From Rhynchopus sp. YZ270_cl-10 (taxonomy: Eukaryota; Euglenozoa; Diplonemea; Diplonemida; Diplonemidae), in contig OZ037921.1 of NCBI GenBank assembly GCA_964035575.1, positions 124,001 through 188,000 of the forward strand: a DNA stretch of 64,000 bases, read 5' to 3'. Of the stretch, positions 51,847 to 64,000 are shown one piece after another. Each line of letters starts with the position of its first letter. Position 1 is the stretch's first letter. Under the pieces are notes generated by a model, which was not told the origin of the DNA, searched no databases, and worked only from the letters and a program-made list of their open reading frames with translations. The translations under genes and the position numbers were made by a program.

Positions 51847-54055
51847 TTGAGAAAAGTTCGATTTCGGCCTCGAAAATTACCGTGACACCGATTTGTCACG
51901 GTACTTTGTCACGGAATTTTTTTGAAAGATTCGATTTCGTGACAAAAAAAAATCGATTTCGTGACAAACCAATTTTTTCATTGACACACAAAATTCGATT
52001 TCGTGACAAACCGATTTTTTCATTGACAAAAAAAATTCGATTTCGTGACAAATCCAAAAATTCAGTGACAAAAAAATGTCAATGAAAAAATGGATTTTGT
52101 CAAGGAAACCGAACTTTTTGTCAAGGAAAAAGTCGTGACAGAAATGGATTTTGTCAAGGAAACCAAACTTTTTGTCACGGAAAAAGTCGTGACAGGGCAC
52201 TGGGTACTGGGTACACTGGACACAAGGATAAAAGTCGTGAAAGAGCAACCACAGCTCCACATGACAAACACAAAAGTGTCCAGTCACGTGGGGCATGCAT
52301 GCACTGAGGAGATAATGATCCAACAATTTACAAGAAAGATTACTTAACCTACTGCTGGAAATTGCCAGGTCGTAGTAACACACAAAGTGTGCCTCCGTTC
52401 GGGAAGACCGGATATTCTAGAGACCAAAAAGGCCTCAAGAATATCTTCCGGTAGTCAAGGTATAACCGAATGAACGGCCCAAGACCCCCGTGGAGAAGTT
52501 AAATGTGTAATGCTATCAGGTAGAAACTGCGAACACTGTCTTACCCTCCTCAATGCATGGTGGAAGATGTCTTTACAACAAATATCCTGTACCCAGGTAC
52601 CAGGTTCCCAGACCCACGTAGTACCACGTCGCAGTACTACGCAAAATTTACCACCAGACCCTGTCTTCGTGCACCTTAAGTACAACGCCGCAGACAGGCC
52701 AAACATGCGTTGGACTCAGGAGGAATGCCTGCTGTGCAGTGTATCAAACATGAGAACCAACTCCCAGAAACAAGGGGCGCCTTTTGGCGGGCGTTGTTGA
52801 GGGTGTTTGGGGTGCAAAGTTTTCCACAATTTTGATGCGCGGGTACAGAAGTGTTATCTTGTTCTTTCATCTCTAGGAATGTAAATGTCAATCGCGTTTA
52901 ACTACCACTAGGGCTTGTTCAGTGAACCCACGAGGGGTCGAAGGGGGTTGGTTATCCCATATCTATCAAAGGTTGTGTCGACCAGGCGAATCCACTATGT
53001 TACGCTGTATGATGATAAATCCGAAGAAATAACAGTGCATAGCAACTGCAGGAAGTTTGTTAAAAAGAGTGCCTCACGCTACACAAACCACCACCCGCGA
53101 TTGACTTAGATGTTATAACAAAGAGAATTCAGAACAAAACAACACCCTGCCCCATACACACTAAATTTTCATGCTTCAAGAACATGCCTGGGCCAAAATT
53201 ACTATGACGAAAAGGCAACAAGACCACCCACAAGGAGTGTGAATTGTGCACTGGTTTTCTGGGGGAACAAACAATATTTTCTTGTGTCTAGTCCTCCGGA
53301 AGCAGAGGACAGACTTTCCGGAAGGTTTCCAAAGTCGAATTTCTTGCACTAGCTATGCTCCCTGGTTAATGGCTATAGCAGTGACTGACAAAGTGTTCCC
53401 ACCCCCCTTTCCACCACCATAATAACCGAACTCTCGTCGCATGCGCTGGTGGATTCGATCTGTTTTGGTGTGTGTAATGGAATGTATGGGTGAGGGTTGG
53501 GGTATTAGGTATAGAAACTTGCGCACCCATTAATTTTTTACCAAATGAAAATGAAATTTGCAATGAGTGTCTGCTGCATATCATTTAGTGGGGCTGGCCT
53601 CTGGCCAGAGGCGTGCAAGCCTGACCGTGTTCGCGATATACTAAGTCTCGCATAATCATAAAGTTATCATACCTTGTGTCTTCAGTCTCTGCCCTTCGGT
53701 TTCTAGACAGCTCAAGAATGGCCTCTTTTGTGTTTGTCAAGTGGCTGTCTGGTCACTTTTCAGTGACTGGCGGGTTGGCTGTCACGACTTTTTCCTTGAC
53801 AAAATCCATTTTTTTTCTATGACATTTTTTTGTCAATGAAAAAATGGATTTGTCACGAAATCGAATTTTTTTTTGTCAATGAAAAAAGTCATTTGTCACT
53901 AAATTGAATTTTGTGTGTCAATGAAAAAATCAGCTTGTCACGAAATCGAACTTTTTTTGTCACGAAATCGAATCTTTCAAAAAAATTCCGTGACAAAGTA
54001 CCGTGACAAATCGGTGTCACGGGTATTTTCGAGGCCGAAATCGAACTTTTCTCAA
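51847..54055. mobile_element. 2.2-kb foldback DNA element, TATAA target duplication
   Basis: Both ends start TTGAGAAAAGTTCGATTTCG and continue as inverted copies for about 275-295 bp. The 5 bp TATAA flanks both sides (51842-51846 and 54056-54060). The arms are themselves made of repeated words (GATTTCGTGACAAA and TTTTTTCATTGACA), the design of foldback elements. The central 1.5 kb holds only short open frames (52510-52800 and 52915-53109) with pairs of cysteines, and no transposase I can name. The arms are close to identical, so the insertion is probably recent. I see no ribosomal or viral genes. It lies between the methyltransferase and alpha-tubulin genes without cutting either. Confidence 0.8.
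52510..53109 (+). other. short open frames inside the foldback element
   Basis: A first frame (52510-52800) reads GRNCEHCLTLLNAWWKMS and later EECLLCSVSNMR, with CxxC pairs. A later one (52915-53109) reads LYDDKSEEITVHSNCRKF. The Cys and His spacing is loosely like zinc fingers of transposon proteins. Stops lie between them. Too short to assign. Confidence 0.25.
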
Positions 54056-54750
54056 TATAATTTCTGCTTCAATCTCGTATTTGAAAGAGGGGTGTGCGTG
54101 GGAACTGGGGATAATGGGAAAAGTGTTGGGAAATGTAGTTTTTTTGTTTTGGTGGTTTTGTTTTTACATTTTTATCGATTTTTTTTTGCTTCTGGTCGGG
54201 CCGCAGGGCTGAGCGTGGCAAAAAAGGGTGACAGACAAAGCTCTTTCCTCCCTGTGAAATGACAGAGTGGACGGAGTGCTGCAGTGGGTGGTTTGATTTG
54301 CACAGCAAGACGGCCCGACACAAGAAGCGCTCCTACGGGGTGGGTGGTGGTGGGTGTGCCCAAAAGGGGGGATGGGCAAAAAAGAAAACGCGGGGGTTTA
54401 AACAACAACACCTCCACAGCAACAGAGCATGCTTGGGATGCCACACAGGGTGGCGTCACAAGAGTGCATCTGCGTTGCGAAGGTGCAAAATAAAACAAAA
54501 CAAAAGGGGGGTTTTGTATCTCTTCACCATGGGGGCAGGGGACTCCCAAATAAGGTGTACTTTTCTTTGTGACATCTCCTTATCTAAACTGCGTGCGACC
54601 TCTTCGGCCCACGTGCCTTTCTTTGTGGCTTTTTGGTGACTTTTTTTGTCGGTTTGTTTGACATTTTTGTTTTTGTTTTTCGTTTTTTTTTTGTATGACA
54701 ACAAACAACAGCAGATTCGTAGAAGCGTGGTGGAGACACAGACCTCACGA

Positions 54751-57378
<2,628 letters not shown>

Positions 57379-60300
57379 CTACACAACAAAGTCCTGCGGC
57401 TCCACATCGTCGACAGCCTTCTGCTTCGGTGTGAGCTGCGCACGTTGTGTGGCGTTCTGCTTCTTCTTGCTGCAGACCACCAACACCAACCCCAGCAGCA
57501 GGAATACGCACACACCCACGATGACAACGATGTGCACTGTGCCAAGCCCGTCACTGCCAGACGTAGGCGACGATGTCTCCATCCCCACCACCACCTCCGA
57601 CTGCACCACCTCGGCCCCCTTGACAGGGAAGGCCTCAAACGCAGCAGACGGCGTATCGACTTCGCCCTGCAACACAGACAGCACAGCGTCGTCCGAGCCC
57701 ACAGCGCTGTTCTGCGTCTCGATCTCGACCACCATCCCAACCTCCGCAAGCACTACAGCCGCACGTCCAGGTGTGTCAAACAACGGGCTGCACCCGGCAC
57801 TCAGCTTATCAGTCGCGGACGAAGGGCAGCCGTTCACGCATGCGCTCGGGGGGCACGTCCAGCGTGCCTGCACGCTTGATATAAGAGGCCCGAGGAGCGA
57901 CGTCACGGCAGCGAGGAACGCATCCTTGTCGAACAGCGCCAGGAGCAGGCTCAGCGTGATGCTGATGAGCTGCTTCACAACGCTGCTCAGGCCAGGCACA
58001 TCGGTGCTTGGGGTGGTCGTCAGCGGGGCAGTTGTGGATGTTGAGGGCGATGCAGTCGACGGCATGCTTGTCTCAGGTGCAGAGGTTGCAGTGGTCTGCG
58101 GTGCGTTGGTGGCAGGCATGTTGGTGGCAGGTGCAGTGGTGGGCGGTACACTCGTCGCAGGCACGGCAGATCTGGGCACATTCGTCGTGGCAACAGGCAT
58201 GCCAGTCACAGTAATAGGCACGTTCGTGGCAGGAACACTGGTCACAGGAACGGCAGTTGCAGGCGCATTGGTGGCGACAGGCACGCTAGTCATAGGCATG
58301 TCGGTTGCAGGCGCAGTGGTGGCAGGAATGTTGGTCGCAGGTGCTTTGGTTGCTGGTGCGGTGGTGGCCGGTGCACTGGTGGCAGGCATGTCAGTTGCAG
58401 GTGTGTCGGTGTCAGGCACGTTCGTTCGAGGTGCACCTGTGGCAGGGATATCAGTTGCAGGAACGTTCGTTTCAGGTGTGTTTGTAGCAGGCACGATGGT
58501 AGGAACTGCAGTGACAGGGGAGACAGTGGACGTAGCACCGCTGCAAGGGACAGCGTTTGTTCTGATGTACGTGCGCACATAGCTCCCCGTGCACGACACA
58601 CTGTCCCAGTCGCCCGAGGCACACGCCCCAGACTGCAGTGCCGCCGACACCTCTGCCTTGTCCGCCAGACTCCACGACGTCCAGCTCAGCTTCACACCCT
58701 GCGACCCTGCGCTCTTGAAGCCCTCCAGGAACGCCTGCGCGTTGTCGAGGAAGGGACCCCCGTCACCGCTCGCCTCAGACGTGCCCCACTCACTCACAAA
58801 CAGCGGGATCTGCGACGCAACCTCCTGCACACGCGACTGCAGGTGTGTGTGCGACCCGGCGTAGAAGTGGAACACGTACATGACGTTGTGCGGGAGGTCC
58901 ACAGGGCGCGCCGCTGCCTCGTGGATGTCTTGGCTCCACGTCGGCGTCCCCGCAAGCACCACTGTCTCCGCATCCTCCGCACGGATCAGCGCCAGGATGC
59001 GGTTGTGGTAGCTCACAACCTCGCCCCAGCTCACACCGTTGGGCTCGTTCGCAATCTCGTACAGCACGTGGTTCTCGTCCTTCAGCGTCCGTGCCATGTC
59101 CTGCCAGAACGCGTCTGCCCCGGCGTACTCACTGTCGTTCGGGTTCCCGGGGCTCAGCATGTGCCAGTCAACAATGACGTAAATCCCGAGCTCCTTGCAC
59201 CACTGCACAATGTCCAGCACGGTCTGCTTCAGCGCCGGGTTGTTCCCGTAGCCCCCCTCCCCGATGTACATTGCTGCCCGGAACACATTGATGCCCCACC
59301 GCGTCACCAGGTGTGTGATGCTTTCCTTTGTGTAGCAGTTCGCAAACCAGTGCAGCCCGTGGCTGCTCATCCCCATCAGCTGCACAGCCTCACCCTGTGC
59401 CCCCACAAGCTGCAGCCCCGACAGACGCAGCTTCCCGTGGCACGTTGCGAACCCGGTGTTGTCCACTGCAGCCACGTCTGCGTCCAGCCCGCTTGGAAGG
59501 GCGCATGTCGACCCGCTGCCTCCACCACCACCACCACCACCACCTCCTCCTCCACCACCCTGCCACGCACACTGTCCGGTGTGCTGGCAGCAGCACTTGC
59601 AGTAGCACTCGCTCCCATCGTCTGTGTTGCACTTTGCACCGTTGTCAGTCCAGTCACAGCCGCATCCGCTTGTGTCGCTTGGGCAGGAGGCCGAAGGAGG
59701 CGTGGTCACTGGCACAGGTGCAGGCACAGGCGGGGTTGGCGGCATTGTGACAGGTGGTGTTGTCGGTGGTGTCGAAGGCGCTGGTGCACCCTGCACACAC
59801 TGCGCGTAGTATGTGTTGTAAGCAGCACACGACGCGCCTGGCTGCTCGCAGCAGGCACGGTCCTTCTCACACGCAGTGTAGATGCAGGCCACAGACGTCG
59901 CACAGACAGGTGGGGTTGTGGGCGACGGTGCTGGTGCTTGCGTGGGTGTGGGTACTGGTGTTGCGACAGGTGGTGTCGAAGGCGCTGGTGCACCCTGCAC
60001 ACACTGCGCGTAGTATGTGTTGTAAGCGTCACACGACGCACCTGCCTCCTCGCAGCACGCAGGGTCCTGCATGCATGCCACGTACATGCAGCGCACAGAG
60101 GTCGCACAAACAGGTTGGGTCACAGGTGAGGTCGGCACAGGCACAGGAGGGCTGACACCAGAGAACATAGCATCAATCACGTTGAAGAAGCTGTTCGACG
60201 TGTCGCCCACATCCCACACACTCAGAATGATGTGGTACCCCTCGCGTGTCGGCACGTTGCAGGTGTGCTCGTCAAGTGCCGGTGGCTCCGTCATCCCCCC

Positions 60301-60705
60301 GTCCACAACGCAGAAGGGTGCAGTCTCAAACGTTGCCCGTGTCAGCGGTGCCGCCACGTCCCACCCCACACGCGTGATGTAGTACTTGTAGTCCTTCGTC
60401 ACGTGGTTCACAAGAAACTTCCACGCAAACTTCGTTGGCCCCGACGACATCGCAACCCTCTCCCAGCGTGTCGCCGTCTGCACGTTCAACTCCGGAAAGC
60501 GCGAGTGTCCACCTCCTGCCGCAATCGTCCCGTCTGCCGGCCACCCGTCCGGACCCTCCACGCTGTAGGGCTCCCAGATGATCTGCCCGCAGTTTGCGTT
60601 GCCCCCTGTCTTGCAGAGCTCCACACGCGACGGCGGTGTCACAACGTGGCCGTGTCCGTACACCTGCGATGCACACAGCAGCACGCACAGCGCAGTGTGC
60701 TTCAT
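57379..60705 (-). CDS. membrane-tethered AA10 LPMO - GH5 cellulase fusion
   Basis: Single exon, 1108 residues. Order: signal peptide (1-17); AA10 lytic polysaccharide monooxygenase (18-185) with mature N-terminal His18 (HGHVVTPPSR), second copper ligand H101 (LVNHVTKDYKYYIT) and the SNSFFNVIDAMF strand; two Cys-rich repeats of about 45 residues (197-240, 267-305); a third Cys module (340-380); a run of 14 Gly; a GH5 catalytic domain (423-715) with acid/base E553 (ANEPNG) and nucleophile E638 (FVSEWG) and closest in feel to bacterial GH5_2 endoglucanases; a Thr/Pro-rich stalk (722-about 900); a long region; a transmembrane helix (about 1056-1079) and a Lys-rich cytosolic tail. This layout puts oxidative and hydrolytic cellulose attack on one surface protein. 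The frame extends upstream, but MKHTALCVLL with a clean signal peptide fixes the start. Confidence 0.93.
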   Translation of the reverse strand: MKHTALCVLLCASQVYGHGHVVTPPSRVELCKTGGNANCGQIIWEPYSVEGPDGWPADGTIAAGGGHSRFPELNVQTATRWERVAMSSGPTKFAWKFLVNHVTKDYKYYITRVGWDVAAPLTRATFETAPFCVVDGGMTEPPALDEHTCNVPTREGYHIILSVWDVGDTSNSFFNVIDAMFSGVSPPVPVPTSPVTQPVCATSVRCMYVACMQDPACCEEAGASCDAYNTYYAQCVQGAPAPSTPPVATPVPTPTQAPAPSPTTPPVCATSVACIYTACEKDRACCEQPGASCAAYNTYYAQCVQGAPAPSTPPTTPPVTMPPTPPVPAPVPVTTPPSASCPSDTSGCGCDWTDNGAKCNTDDGSECYCKCCCQHTGQCAWQGGGGGGGGGGGGGGSGSTCALPSGLDADVAAVDNTGFATCHGKLRLSGLQLVGAQGEAVQLMGMSSHGLHWFANCYTKESITHLVTRWGINVFRAAMYIGEGGYGNNPALKQTVLDIVQWCKELGIYVIVDWHMLSPGNPNDSEYAGADAFWQDMARTLKDENHVLYEIANEPNGVSWGEVVSYHNRILALIRAEDAETVVLAGTPTWSQDIHEAAARPVDLPHNVMYVFHFYAGSHTHLQSRVQEVASQIPLFVSEWGTSEASGDGGPFLDNAQAFLEGFKSAGSQGVKLSWTSWSLADKAEVSAALQSGACASGDWDSVSCTGSYVRTYIRTNAVPCSGATSTVSPVTAVPTIVPATNTPETNVPATDIPATGAPRTNVPDTDTPATDMPATSAPATTAPATKAPATNIPATTAPATDMPMTSVPVATNAPATAVPVTSVPATNVPITVTGMPVATTNVPRSAVPATSVPPTTAPATNMPATNAPQTTATSAPETSMPSTASPSTSTTAPLTTTPSTDVPGLSSVVKQLISITLSLLLALFDKDAFLAAVTSLLGPLISSVQARWTCPPSACVNGCPSSATDKLSAGCSPLFDTPGRAAVVLAEVGMVVEIETQNSAVGSDDAVLSVLQGEVDTPSAAFEAFPVKGAEVVQSEVVVGMETSSPTSGSDGLGTVHIVVIVGVCVFLLLGLVLVVCSKKKQNATQRAQLTPKQKAVDDVEPQDFVV

Positions 60706-61961
60706 TGTACGCCCCTTGCTTTGTGTAGCTTTGTGTGGTGGTACACACAGTAATGAATCTGTGATGAAGTGTTGGTTGTGCGGGATGGGGTTGCAGTACA
60801 TACGACACAACATGATAGGCTCGGGGGTCTTGTTTTTGTATTCAATTTCAAACCCCAAACCATCCAAAAGGCTGAAGAAGACGCAACTATGCATCTTGTT
60901 CTGCATCCTTGAGAGAGAGAGAGGAGGCTACGTTTGCTGAAGGGGTGGGGATGTCAGGGAGAAGCAGAGTGCAGACAACTCGTCCAGAGACTCGCCCAAA
61001 AGAAAAAGGGGGGCCGTCCCGGACAACGCTGCAGCAGAAGTTTCTGCTGAATTGTCGCAAAAGAATGCTTCTCCACAAAAGACGTTACGAACAGAACAAA
61101 AAGTGTGGGGGGATGACACACACCGCAAAGAGTGGGTGTGGTGTCGCTCCTCACAAAAACATAACAACAACATAATTAAAAGCCGACACAACAGAACGCT
61201 GTGTGTGGAATAAGAAGAATGGAAAAGAAAGAAAGCTTGGTAGAAGCATGGCCGCATGGCACACAGAACTTAAGAAAGTCAGAATGAGAAAGTAGTCATG
61301 TGACGGTGCAAAACACCCTTTGCAGACGCAGATATGCAGGTCAACAGAACACTGTACACGAACACATACACACTGCAAAGAGGGAGAAGCGACCACAGAG
61401 TGGCTAGGGCTAGACACGCAATGTGTGCCAACTTCAAGTGATAAACCGACATAAGAAAGAGAAGCAAAAATGAAAGAAATCAAAAACAAGATCAAAAAAA
61501 ACCCCTTTATGCCGAGGCGAAGCAATAACAAAGCAACACCGCTGACTTGTGCTCTTGGATCGGCAGACCGCAACACGCAACACACTTGAGGAGTGTTGTG
61601 TATGCATATTTGCGCTGCCTGGTCACCCAAGCAATCACCAAACGAGCACGCAGCAGTGTCATGAATACTATCAAAGGTCACGTGGACAGATGTATGGTGG
61701 GGATAAAGGGTAAAGGGATAAAGTGAATAAACATGTGAAATAGTGTTGGCCACGTGCTGTATCAACACGCAAGACATATAAAGATGCAAACGTTTTGCAA
61801 GACATCTGGACACTCCATTTGGCAAACACCACACAAGGGGAACACATGGCATCCCATTCGTGGTGCCCATGAGATCGCTATCTCAGGTGGGACAGCTTGG
61901 AGCAGACCAGACTCTCGACAAAACAATACGACAGAAAAAAGCAAAACTTGTTTTTCTCGAG

Positions 61962-61991
61962 AGATGTGTGTGCCTTGCGGCACACACATCT
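61962..61991. terminator. perfect 13-bp hairpin, possible RNA stem
   Basis: AGATGTGTGTGCC, loop TTGC, GGCACACACATCT. A perfect inverted repeat between the WD40 and cellulase genes. Eukaryotic genes do not usually end this way, so its role is open; it may also be a repeat relic. Confidence 0.5.
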
Positions 61992-62118
61992 GTTTCAAAA
62001 ATAAACAACCTTGCTGTACACCCCTACTGATACAGCTGCAAAAATGCTGTGTTCATCAGAAGGTTGCGTACAAGAACCATACAAACACACATCTTAATTC
62101 AAAGAAGAGACAAGTTGG

Positions 62119-62152
62119 CAACATGAACCTAGACCTCTCGTGCTTGCCACCT
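62119..62152 (+). repeat. two-stem dispersed hairpin, copy I (diverged)
   Basis: CAACATGAACCTAGACCTCT, CGTGCTTGCCACCTG. The loop and outer arms are recognisable; the inner stem is reduced. Confidence 0.5.
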
Positions 62153-62331
62153 GATAAAAATGGGAGAATAAAGCATTTGACTTATTGTAAACAAAATAAC
62201 GAGCCTCGTGGCAAGGGGGGTGGACAAGTGCTCGCACCCACACCAACACCGACACGAGCGACAGACACACGTGTGCTGTCTTTCTATCACATAACAGGGT
62301 CGCAAGGTCACACCACAACACTTCAAGGACC

Positions 62332-64000
62332 TTACAACAAGTCCCACAGAAGCAGCGTGCCGTCGTGGCTTGCTGTAGCGAGGCGTGTGCTGTCAGGTGA
62401 GAACGCGAGACGCGGGAGCCCTGCACGCGTGTGCCCATAGAGCTGGTGTGCCACACTCCCAGCCGCACGCCACACCGTCACCTCACCCTCCCCGACAGCA
62501 GCAAGCAGTGCCCCGTTTGGCGAGTGCCGAGCGTCAAACACAGTCTTCGTCTGCGTCTCAAGCACAAGGCGCTCCGTCACCGCACCCTCGCCAACAACCC
62601 CGCCGCCCCACTTGCTCACACGCACCGTCCCGTCGTCCATCCCACGCAGCAGCTCGTCGCGAGACGCAGAGAACGACAGTGCCGTCACACGTGCAGAGCG
62701 CGACGGCAGCTCCGCCACCTTGGCACCGTTCCGCACACGCCACACCGTCACAACCTCGTCCACCTCCGAGCCCCACGACGTGGCCAGCAGCGCCCCGTCT
62801 GCAGAGAACGCCACCTCGCGTGCGTGCTTGTGGATCACAATCACAGGCTCCAGCGAACCGGACATCACATCAAACACACGTGTGCGCATGTCGCTGCCAC
62901 CACCGCTCACAACAAGGAAGCGTGCGTCGGGCGTGAAGCGCACCCGGCGCACCGGCACACTTCCCACCGTGCGCATGTCCATCAGCGTCACCTCGAGCTC
63001 GCCCGTCACAGCGTCGCACACAACAACACGCCCGCCGGCACCACCCACAGCAACGCGTGCACCGTCGCTTGAGAACGTCACATCGTACGACGCAAAGTCT
63101 GCACACGCCAACTTCGCCACCTGCACCCCAGTCGTGCTGTCGTACACACGCACCCCGTCGTCGCTCCCTGTTGCAACACGGCTCCCGTCTGCAGAGAACC
63201 CAACAGCCAGGAGGCGGCCAGACTGCACCACACGCCATGCACACTGGTGTGACGCCGTCGCCTCGCACGTAAGCGGTGCCGTGTCTGGGTCTGTGCACTG
63301 TGTGGGTGCAGTTGTGTCTGGGCCTGGTGTTGGCGGATCGTGAGTCAACGGTGCAGGTGTGGGTGGTGCACTGGTCTCAGGTGCCACAGTGGTCGGTACG
63401 AGTGTGTCTGGCGAAACCGTGTCCGGCGCTGCTGTTGGCGGTGCAGTCGTCTCAGGCGCTGTAGTCGGAGGCGACGGTGTCGGCGGTGCTGTCGTGTCGG
63501 GGACAAGGGTCGGCGGGGACACTGTTGGCGGCACTTCTGTTGGCGGCTGTGGCGTGGGCGCCACACACCCCGAGTAGTTGGAGCCGGGCTGCCAGGCACC
63601 CATCCCGTCGCAGGCAATGTACCCGACACCGACCAGACCCGACGGGGCAAGGCAGACAAACTCGCACTCCGCACCAACAGGCGTGAAGCGTGTGCACGGC
63701 AGCGACACACCGACAATCATGGAGGAGATGGCTGCGTTGTTCCCACTGTCCGGCAGGGCACAGGTCTGCGCCACACACGAGAACGACGTCGACCAGTCAG
63801 CTTGGGTGCTGTCTAGCGGGTCCTCCTCGCACACAAGGTCCCCCACAGGCATGTAGCCTGGCTCGCACTGTGCGTTGCACTGCATCCCCACAGGGATCTC
63901 GTGCACCTCCCCGTTGCACTGCAGAAGCGAGTCCGCCACCACATGCGCGGGCACATCTGGCTGTGTTGTGCACAACGCACTCCCCGCAGCGACACTCAGC
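62332..64000 (-). CDS. secreted sushi - Thr/Pro stalk - WD40 protein (5' end cut)
   Basis: The frame is open to the window edge, so the first residues lie outside. The last visible upstream residues LSVAAGSALCTTQPD look like the end of a signal peptide and a cleavage site. Next come two Cys-rich sushi/CCP-like modules (CNAQCEPGYMPVGDLVCEED and CEFVCLAPSGLVGVGYIACD, with W and G in place). A Thr/Pro stalk built of TxxPPTxAPxT units follows, then from about residue 240 seven or so WD40-like blades (RLLAVGFSADGSRVATGSDD, VTFSSDGARVAVGG, RLAFSPDSTRLATASHDGTL), ending LLLWDLL. No transmembrane helix is visible, so it may be secreted or tethered by a partner. WD40 propellers behind a signal peptide are unusual. 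The stalk resembles that of the adjacent LPMO-GH5 protein. Function unknown. Confidence 0.8.
   Translation of the reverse strand, partial: LSVAAGSALCTTQPDVPAHVVADSLLQCNGEVHEIPVGMQCNAQCEPGYMPVGDLVCEEDPLDSTQADWSTSFSCVAQTCALPDSGNNAAISSMIVGVSLPCTRFTPVGAECEFVCLAPSGLVGVGYIACDGMGAWQPGSNYSGCVAPTPQPPTEVPPTVSPPTLVPDTTAPPTPSPPTTAPETTAPPTAAPDTVSPDTLVPTTVAPETSAPPTPAPLTHDPPTPGPDTTAPTQCTDPDTAPLTCEATASHQCAWRVVQSGRLLAVGFSADGSRVATGSDDGVRVYDSTTGVQVAKLACADFASYDVTFSSDGARVAVGGAGGRVVVCDAVTGELEVTLMDMRTVGSVPVRRVRFTPDARFLVVSGGGSDMRTRVFDVMSGSLEPVIVIHKHAREVAFSADGALLATSWGSEVDEVVTVWRVRNGAKVAELPSRSARVTALSFSASRDELLRGMDDGTVRVSKWGGGVVGEGAVTERLVLETQTKTVFDARHSPNGALLAAVGEGEVTVWRAAGSVAHQLYGHTRAGLPRLAFSPDSTRLATASHDGTLLLWDLL

Larger units (their letters stand above)
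60706..62331. other. spacer with a perfect hairpin and a two-stem hairpin
   Basis: Holds a GA tract near 60910-60922, a perfect hairpin (61962-61991) and a two-stem hairpin (62119-62152). Long frames on both strands (239 and 228 residues) overlap one another and have no domain signs. Confidence 0.5.

Noticed and set aside
53270-53330. Small hairpins in the foldback centre (CCGGAAG type)
   Set aside because: Short and imperfect; expected by chance in this much sequence.
58843-60129. Plus-strand open frame of 428 residues
   Set aside because: Antisense shadow of the LPMO-GH5 gene; composition (His, Val, Arg) is typical of shadows.
61151-61870. Minus-strand open frame of 239 residues between the WD40 and cellulase genes
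   Set aside because: Low-complexity Ser/Phe/Val composition, no domain pattern, and an equally long frame on the other strand overlaps part of it.

Overview
The window looks like nuclear DNA of a free-living flagellated protist. Genes carry short GT-AG introns (49 to about 340 bp), coding regions are GC-rich, and the spacers are AT-rich with many homopolymer runs. Every protein gene I can defend (18 of them, two cut or altered at window edges or frames aside) lies on the minus strand over 64 kb. Where I examined the bases before minus-strand start codons there is usually a pyrimidine-rich tract and an AG. One-way gene arrays plus possible spliced-leader acceptor sites suggest Euglenozoa. Cis-introns and bacterial-type polysaccharide enzymes make a diplonemid-like organism my best guess. 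This is inference: no spliced-leader RNA or rRNA gene was found in the window.

Layout (transcription right to left). 64.0-62.3 kb: secreted sushi/mucin-stalk/WD40 protein, cut by the window edge. 60.7-57.4 kb: membrane-tethered AA10 LPMO + GH5 cellulase fusion. 56.1-54.75 kb: alpha-tubulin. 54.1-51.8 kb: a 2.2 kb foldback-type DNA element with 5-bp target duplications. 51.7-50.3 kb: protein arginine methyltransferase. 49.6-47.7 kb: tektin-like coiled-coil protein. 46.9-45.7 kb: six-module repeat protein. 43.4-42.4 kb: aldo-keto reductase. 40.5-39.7 kb: BORCS6-like protein, three exons. 39.3-35.8 kb: exportin-5-like karyopherin. 33.3-31.2 kb: SK-type calcium-activated K+ channel. 29.5-27.6 kb: tubulin-tyrosine-ligase-like enzyme. 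25.8-22.8 kb: coiled-coil protein. 22.2-20.4 kb: DUF2009/UPF0652 protein. 20.0-19.5 kb: LYAR-type zinc-finger nucleolar protein. 18.8-17.6 kb: ceramide synthase. 15.0-14.0 kb: TRMO/TsaA tRNA-modifying protein. 13.7-9.3 kb: CFAP92/DUF4550-like axonemal protein. 9.0-8.0 kb: PP2A-type phosphatase catalytic subunit. 4.9-4.4 kb: a possible broken gene. 4.4-2.9 kb: membrane-anchored P-loop ATPase. 2.8-1.4 kb: a hAT transposon with 8-bp target duplications that also holds a LINE RNase H fragment.

Several genes fit one theme, the flagellum and microtubules: alpha-tubulin ending in Tyr with Lys40, a TTL-family ligase, a CFAP92-like and a tektin-like protein. The rest are housekeeping or extracellular digestion genes. 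The spacers hold at least five families of short dispersed or palindromic repeats. One is a ~35-bp two-stem hairpin always found in the same orientation, and one copy of it is split by a MITE with a visible target duplication. Exon joins were checked for frame and, where the family is known, against remembered family sequence; no database search was possible.
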